Source of the DNA: Nitrospiria bacterium
GTDB lineage: Bacteria; Nitrospirota; CAKKRA01; 9FT-COMBO-42-15
Length of the DNA stretch: 17,189 nucleotides
Assembly (NCBI GenBank): GCA_919902475.1
Contig: CAKKRA010000307.1
Span: forward strand, 1-17,189
Direction: 5' to 3'
Shown: piece by piece, positions 15,557-17,189 of the stretch
Layout: every line of letters starts with the position of its first letter
How positions within the stretch are numbered: position 1 is the stretch's first letter
The notes under the pieces: generated by a model
Database searches by the model: none
What the model saw: the letters and a program-made list of their open reading frames with translations, nothing else
What the model was told of the DNA's origin: nothing
Made by a program: the position numbers and the translations under genes

Positions 15557-15949
15557 TTGAATACTAATACACTTGTTATGAATAAAAAGGGGGGTAATGG
15601 GATGCTTATCAAGAGGTGGGAAAGGGTAAATGGCAATGGTAATAATGGAAATAACAGCCATCAGTTTTCGCCCATTGTGTATAAGACCGGTCAGACAGGC
15701 AGAGGTATATCTTTTTCTATTGGCGACAGTTGGATAGAAAGAATAGGGAAAAAGGTTCATTCATATAATGTTGTAGCTTCAGAGGATATTATTATTCCTG
15801 CTGGCGTTTACAAGTGTTATAAAGTGATTGAAGATGTGGATGATGTGGTAAAGAACTATTACTGGTTTACGCCTGATGTCGGCCTTGTTAAGTGGGAGAT
15901 AGCAGGAATAAAAGGAGTGCTTCAAGGTCTTGAAGAGAGCGTCCTTTAA
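15557..15949 (+). CDS. Small DUF3108-like protein lacking a signal peptide
   Basis: 130 aa. The start is taken as TTG at 15557 because AAAGGAGGTG, nearly the full anti-SD complement, lies six bases before it; no ATG is nearer. The second half reads like the end of secreted DUF3108-type beta proteins: SEDIIIPAGVYKCYKVIE, then NYYWFTPDVGLVKWE. Such proteins normally begin with a signal peptide and a 'G-x-x-W-x-Y' strand (here perhaps SIGDSWIERIG). This copy instead has a polar, Asn/Gly-rich first 45 residues (NGNGNNGNNS) and no export signal, so it may be a 5'-truncated relative or a cytoplasmic variant. It is convergent with the coiled-coil gene. Function unknown. Confidence 0.65.
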   Translation: MNTNTLVMNKKGGNGMLIKRWERVNGNGNNGNNSHQFSPIVYKTGQTGRGISFSIGDSWIERIGKKVHSYNVVASEDIIIPAGVYKCYKVIEDVDDVVKNYYWFTPDVGLVKWEIAGIKGVLQGLEESVL

Positions 15950-16007
15950 AGATTGTTTTCAGGAGGGCAGAGATGTTAGCCTGCAATGTTTTTGATAGAC
16001 GTGTATC

Positions 16008-16454
16008 TTACAGGAGATTAAATCTCTTCAGAATCCCAGCAACCTTTTTATCGGTCTTCCCAAGCGCTTTGAAGGCATTAAGCAGGTCATTGAGTTTAGT
16101 GCGGTTTTCTGTAATTTCATCCTCTATCTTTTTAACCTTTGTCTCAAAGGGTCTTATCATAGTTCGCCTATCCCAGATGGCAAAGCTGATAGTGGTTGCT
16201 ACTATTGCAGAGAAGGCTGCAACAATTGCAATAAAGATATTTACCATCTGGTCTAACCTTTTGTCTATAGCCTCAAAGCGTTTATCTACAGCCTCAAAGC
16301 GCTTATCCAGTTCCCTGAGAATTGCCTTCTGCCCTTCCTCCAGTTTTATGAGCCTTTCCACGATTTCTCTATTAGGCATTGTCTCAGCAGAAAAAACAAT
16401 GGAAGGGGCAAACAGTGTGGTGATTAAAGCAGCTATGACAACACTCTTTTTCAT
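16008..16454 (-). CDS. Membrane coiled-coil protein with signal peptide
   Basis: 148 aa. An N-terminal signal sequence (1 to about 22, ending VFSA-ET) is followed by a coiled coil (about 28-68) with two exact-register heptads, KRFEAVD and KRFEAID, then KRLDQM. A membrane helix (about 70-93, VNIFIAIVAAFSAIVATTISF) leads to AIWDRRTMIRPFE, and a second charged helix (100-135) closes the protein. This layout is common among uncharacterised proteins of Nitrospirota, Aquificota and Desulfobacterota; no activity is known. GAGG lies very close to the ATG. It stands alone on its strand. The + strand frame across it (15973-16581) is antisense noise. Confidence 0.85.
   Translation of the reverse strand: MKKSVVIAALITTLFAPSIVFSAETMPNREIVERLIKLEEGQKAILRELDKRFEAVDKRFEAIDKRLDQMVNIFIAIVAAFSAIVATTISFAIWDRRTMIRPFETKVKKIEDEITENRTKLNDLLNAFKALGKTDKKVAGILKRFNLL
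16264..16305. repeat. 21-bp tandem duplication encoding the heptads
   Basis: Two adjacent 21-bp units (16264-16284 and 16285-16305), each beginning TCTAYAGCCTCAAAGCG, differ at two positions. They encode consecutive seven-residue coiled-coil repeats on the minus strand. Confidence 0.8.
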
Positions 16455-16460
16455 AGCCTC

Positions 16461-16489
16461 AATCTACCACATTAATCGCTTAAAGTCAA
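16461..16489 (-). promoter_or_regulatory. Possible promoter of the coiled-coil gene
   Basis: On the minus strand TTGACT (16484-16489) and TAGATT (16461-16466) are 17 bases apart. The -10 ends only six bases before the ATG, so transcription would start at or beside the start codon (nearly leaderless), which lowers confidence. Confidence 0.35.
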
Positions 16490-16652
16490 CATCCCTATCT
16501 CTGCTTTGGGCACGCCTATCGCCTGCCTGTCAGCAGTTCGGGAGGGCATGGGATAGACAAAAAAAAGGTAAGGGAGAATAATTGCAAGTAGGAAGTTAAT
16601 TGGATAAAAGTGGAAAAATTTTTCATAAATTGAGAAAAAGATATGCTTAAGA

Positions 16653-16678
16653 AAATGGCGTGCCATGACACGCCATTT
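16653..16678. promoter_or_regulatory. Palindrome, candidate activator site or hairpin
   Basis: AAATGGCGTG (16653-16662) and CACGCCATTT (16669-16678) form a perfect 10-bp inverted repeat with a 6-base spacer. Its centre is about 82 bases upstream of the start expected from the sigma-54 promoter, a typical distance for an enhancer-binding protein. It could instead be a REP-like hairpin or a terminator, since related palindromes lie nearby. Confidence 0.5.
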
Positions 16679-16721
16679 CTAATATGCTGATAAATAAAGG
16701 AAATATTCAGATTGTCCCATC

Positions 16722-16737
16722 TGGCACTATAATTGCA
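16722..16737 (+). promoter_or_regulatory. Sigma-54 (RpoN) -24/-12 promoter
   Basis: CTGGCAC-TATAA-TTGCA: the TGGCAC element (16722-16727), five-base spacer and TTGCA (16733-16737) match the RpoN consensus with the required ten bases between GG and GC. The start would be near 16748. It reads toward the small membrane protein at 16826 and needs an activating AAA+ enhancer-binding protein, none of which is encoded in this window. Confidence 0.75.
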
Positions 16738-16825
16738 ATTATTTTAAAGTATAGGGGGAATTTAAAGGGAGATATGAAAAATCGGGCATTACTGTTTGGC
16801 AGCGGTTTTGGTGGTGGGGGATGCC

Positions 16826-16939
16826 ATGAAGATTTGGGCATTGGTCATTTTAACCATCGTTGTCATAATCTTATTTTTCAGCGCAGTAACCTCATTCAAT
16901 ATACTTTTAAGGCTGAAGTCCCTGCGTATCGGGTTCTAA
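16826..16939 (+). CDS. Small single-helix membrane protein (37 aa)
   Basis: Not recognised. The frame starts MKIWALVILTIVVIILFF, one membrane helix (about residues 3-22), and ends in a short basic tail (LLRLKSLRIGF). GGGGG lies five bases before the ATG. Hydrophobic helix followed by positive residues fits an inner-membrane peptide with its C-terminus in the cytoplasm. It lies about 80 bases after the start expected from a sigma-54 promoter and is closed by palindromes, so it would be a single-gene unit. A competing overlapping frame begins at ATG 16774 with AGGGAG just upstream and runs to 16980 (68 codons). That frame is glycine- and histidine-rich and ends inside a palindrome, which looks less protein-like. 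The in-frame upstream extension (LAAVLVVGDA before the Met) is also possible from a TTG at 16796. Confidence 0.45.
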   Translation: MKIWALVILTIVVIILFFSAVTSFNILLRLKSLRIGF

Positions 16940-16976
16940 GCCGGGAAATGTTATCGGCGATTCAAGAACCCTTAAA

Positions 16977-17004
16977 GTAGGGACATGCCATGGCATGTCC
17001 CTAC
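16977..17004. repeat. 28-bp perfect palindrome
   Basis: GTAGGGACATGCCA followed directly by its reverse complement. It could act as a terminator for the small gene at 16826, although no T tract follows. Confidence 0.9.
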
Positions 17005-17019
17005 AAACAACCGAAAGCC

Positions 17020-17047
17020 TGTAGGCACGGTTAAAACCGTGCCTACA
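17020..17047. repeat. 28-bp palindrome of the TGTAGG class
   Basis: TGTAGGCACGGTT, two central As, then AACCGTGCCTACA: perfect 13-bp arms. It has the same outer TGTAGG edge as its neighbours but different inner stem bases. Confidence 0.9.
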
Positions 17048-17066
17048 AAAGCACACTCCCCGCATC

Positions 17067-17103
17067 CCCTCTCCCCTTGTGGGAGAGGGTAAGGGTGAGG
17101 GGG
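17067..17103. repeat. Dispersed GC-rich repeat, third copy
   Basis: CCCTCTCCC, loop CTTGT, GGGAGAGGG (17067-17089), then TAAGGGTGAGGGGG. The hairpin and loop are identical to the copy inside the deacetylase gene. Confidence 0.85.
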
Positions 17104-17107
17104 AAAA

Positions 17108-17133
17108 TGTAGGGGCGAACCTTGTGTTCGCCC
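17108..17133. repeat. Palindrome of the TGTAGGG class
   Basis: TGTAGGGGCGAAC, with GGGCGAAC (17113-17120) pairing with GTTCGCCC (17126-17133) around a 5-base loop. The right TACA edge is missing. Confidence 0.85.
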
Positions 17134-17135
17134 AA

Positions 17136-17160
17136 TGTAGGGCAAGGCTTTAGCCTTGCA
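17136..17160. repeat. Palindrome of the TGTAGGG class
   Basis: TGTAGG leads into GCAAGGCT (17142-17149), TT, AGCCTTGC (17152-17159): perfect 8-bp arms. It begins three bases after the previous element. Confidence 0.85.
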
Positions 17161-17189
17161 TTAAAGCAACCCCCGTATCAAACCCGACA

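Larger units (their letters stand above)
16455..16825. other. Intergenic region, about 370 bases, with promoters and a palindrome
   Basis: The left part holds the candidate minus-strand promoter and a GC-richer stretch (16500-16555) with no visible structure. The middle (16560-16650) is very AT-rich and includes GAAAAATTTTTC (16612-16623). The right part holds the palindrome at 16653-16678 and the sigma-54 promoter at 16722-16737. No convincing gene is seen before 16774; the minus-strand frame from 16666 starts in the palindrome and looks like an AT-rich artefact. Confidence 0.6.

Noticed and set aside
15973..16581. Long + strand open frame (202 codons) with AGGAGGG before its ATG
   Set aside because: It is antisense to the coiled-coil gene, is full of Ser/Leu runs that mirror the heptad codons, and has no recognisable domain; the minus-strand gene explains the region.
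16472..16666. 64-codon minus-strand frame with Phe/Ile-rich, membrane-like start
   Set aside because: It starts inside a palindrome, has no ribosome binding site and reflects AT-rich intergenic DNA.
16977..17160. Palindrome cluster as a CRISPR array
   Set aside because: The units differ in stem sequence, spacing is irregular (3 to about 60 bases) and there are no repeated direct units or cas genes.

Overview
The window is a piece of a moderately AT-rich bacterial chromosome with compact, mostly minus-strand gene packing. Gene order (argD-argF-argG-argH followed by a small FN3 lipoprotein), two B12-type radical SAM proteins, a membrane coiled-coil protein ending in an 'IWDRRTMIRP'-type motif, a sigma-54 promoter and many short GC-rich palindromes all resemble what is seen in Nitrospirota and Desulfobacterota (former Deltaproteobacteria). 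This is an inference from gene content; no rRNA or other taxonomic marker is present.

Layout. (1) 1-996: the 3' part of a class A penicillin-binding protein on the + strand, closed by a hairpin. (2) 11070 down to 1068: about 10 kb, all minus strand, transcribed as polysaccharide deacetylase, radical SAM protein 2, argD, argF, argG, argH, FN3 lipoprotein, radical SAM protein 1 with a STAS-like tail, and a 69-aa unknown. argD/argF and argG/argH overlap as ATGA, and the deacetylase stop abuts the radical SAM 2 start. The four arg genes convert N-acetylglutamate semialdehyde (ArgD), then ornithine, to arginine. (3) 11179-11906: an AbrB/PIN toxin-antitoxin pair behind a consensus sigma-70 promoter. 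(4) 12027-15212: a PhnD-like periplasmic binding protein, a NarX-type histidine kinase and a NarL-type response regulator. There is no ABC transporter gene, so this looks like a three-part sensory system; a roughly 100-bp palindromic element separates kinase and regulator. (5) 15557-16454: two convergent small genes, a DUF3108-like protein with a TTG start and a secreted or membrane-anchored coiled-coil protein. (6) 16653-16939: a palindrome, a textbook sigma-54 -24/-12 promoter and a 37-aa one-helix membrane protein, probably a small regulated unit. (7) 16977-17160: a run of five different short palindromes.

The window is also notable for small palindromic repeats that have become part of genes. 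One supplies the stop codon of argH and the likely start codon of the lipoprotein. Another encodes the C-terminus of the deacetylase. A third sits as a double hairpin between argF and argG. The observations most worth a second look are the sigma-54/small membrane protein unit, the PhnD-kinase-regulator module and the radical SAM-STAS fusion.
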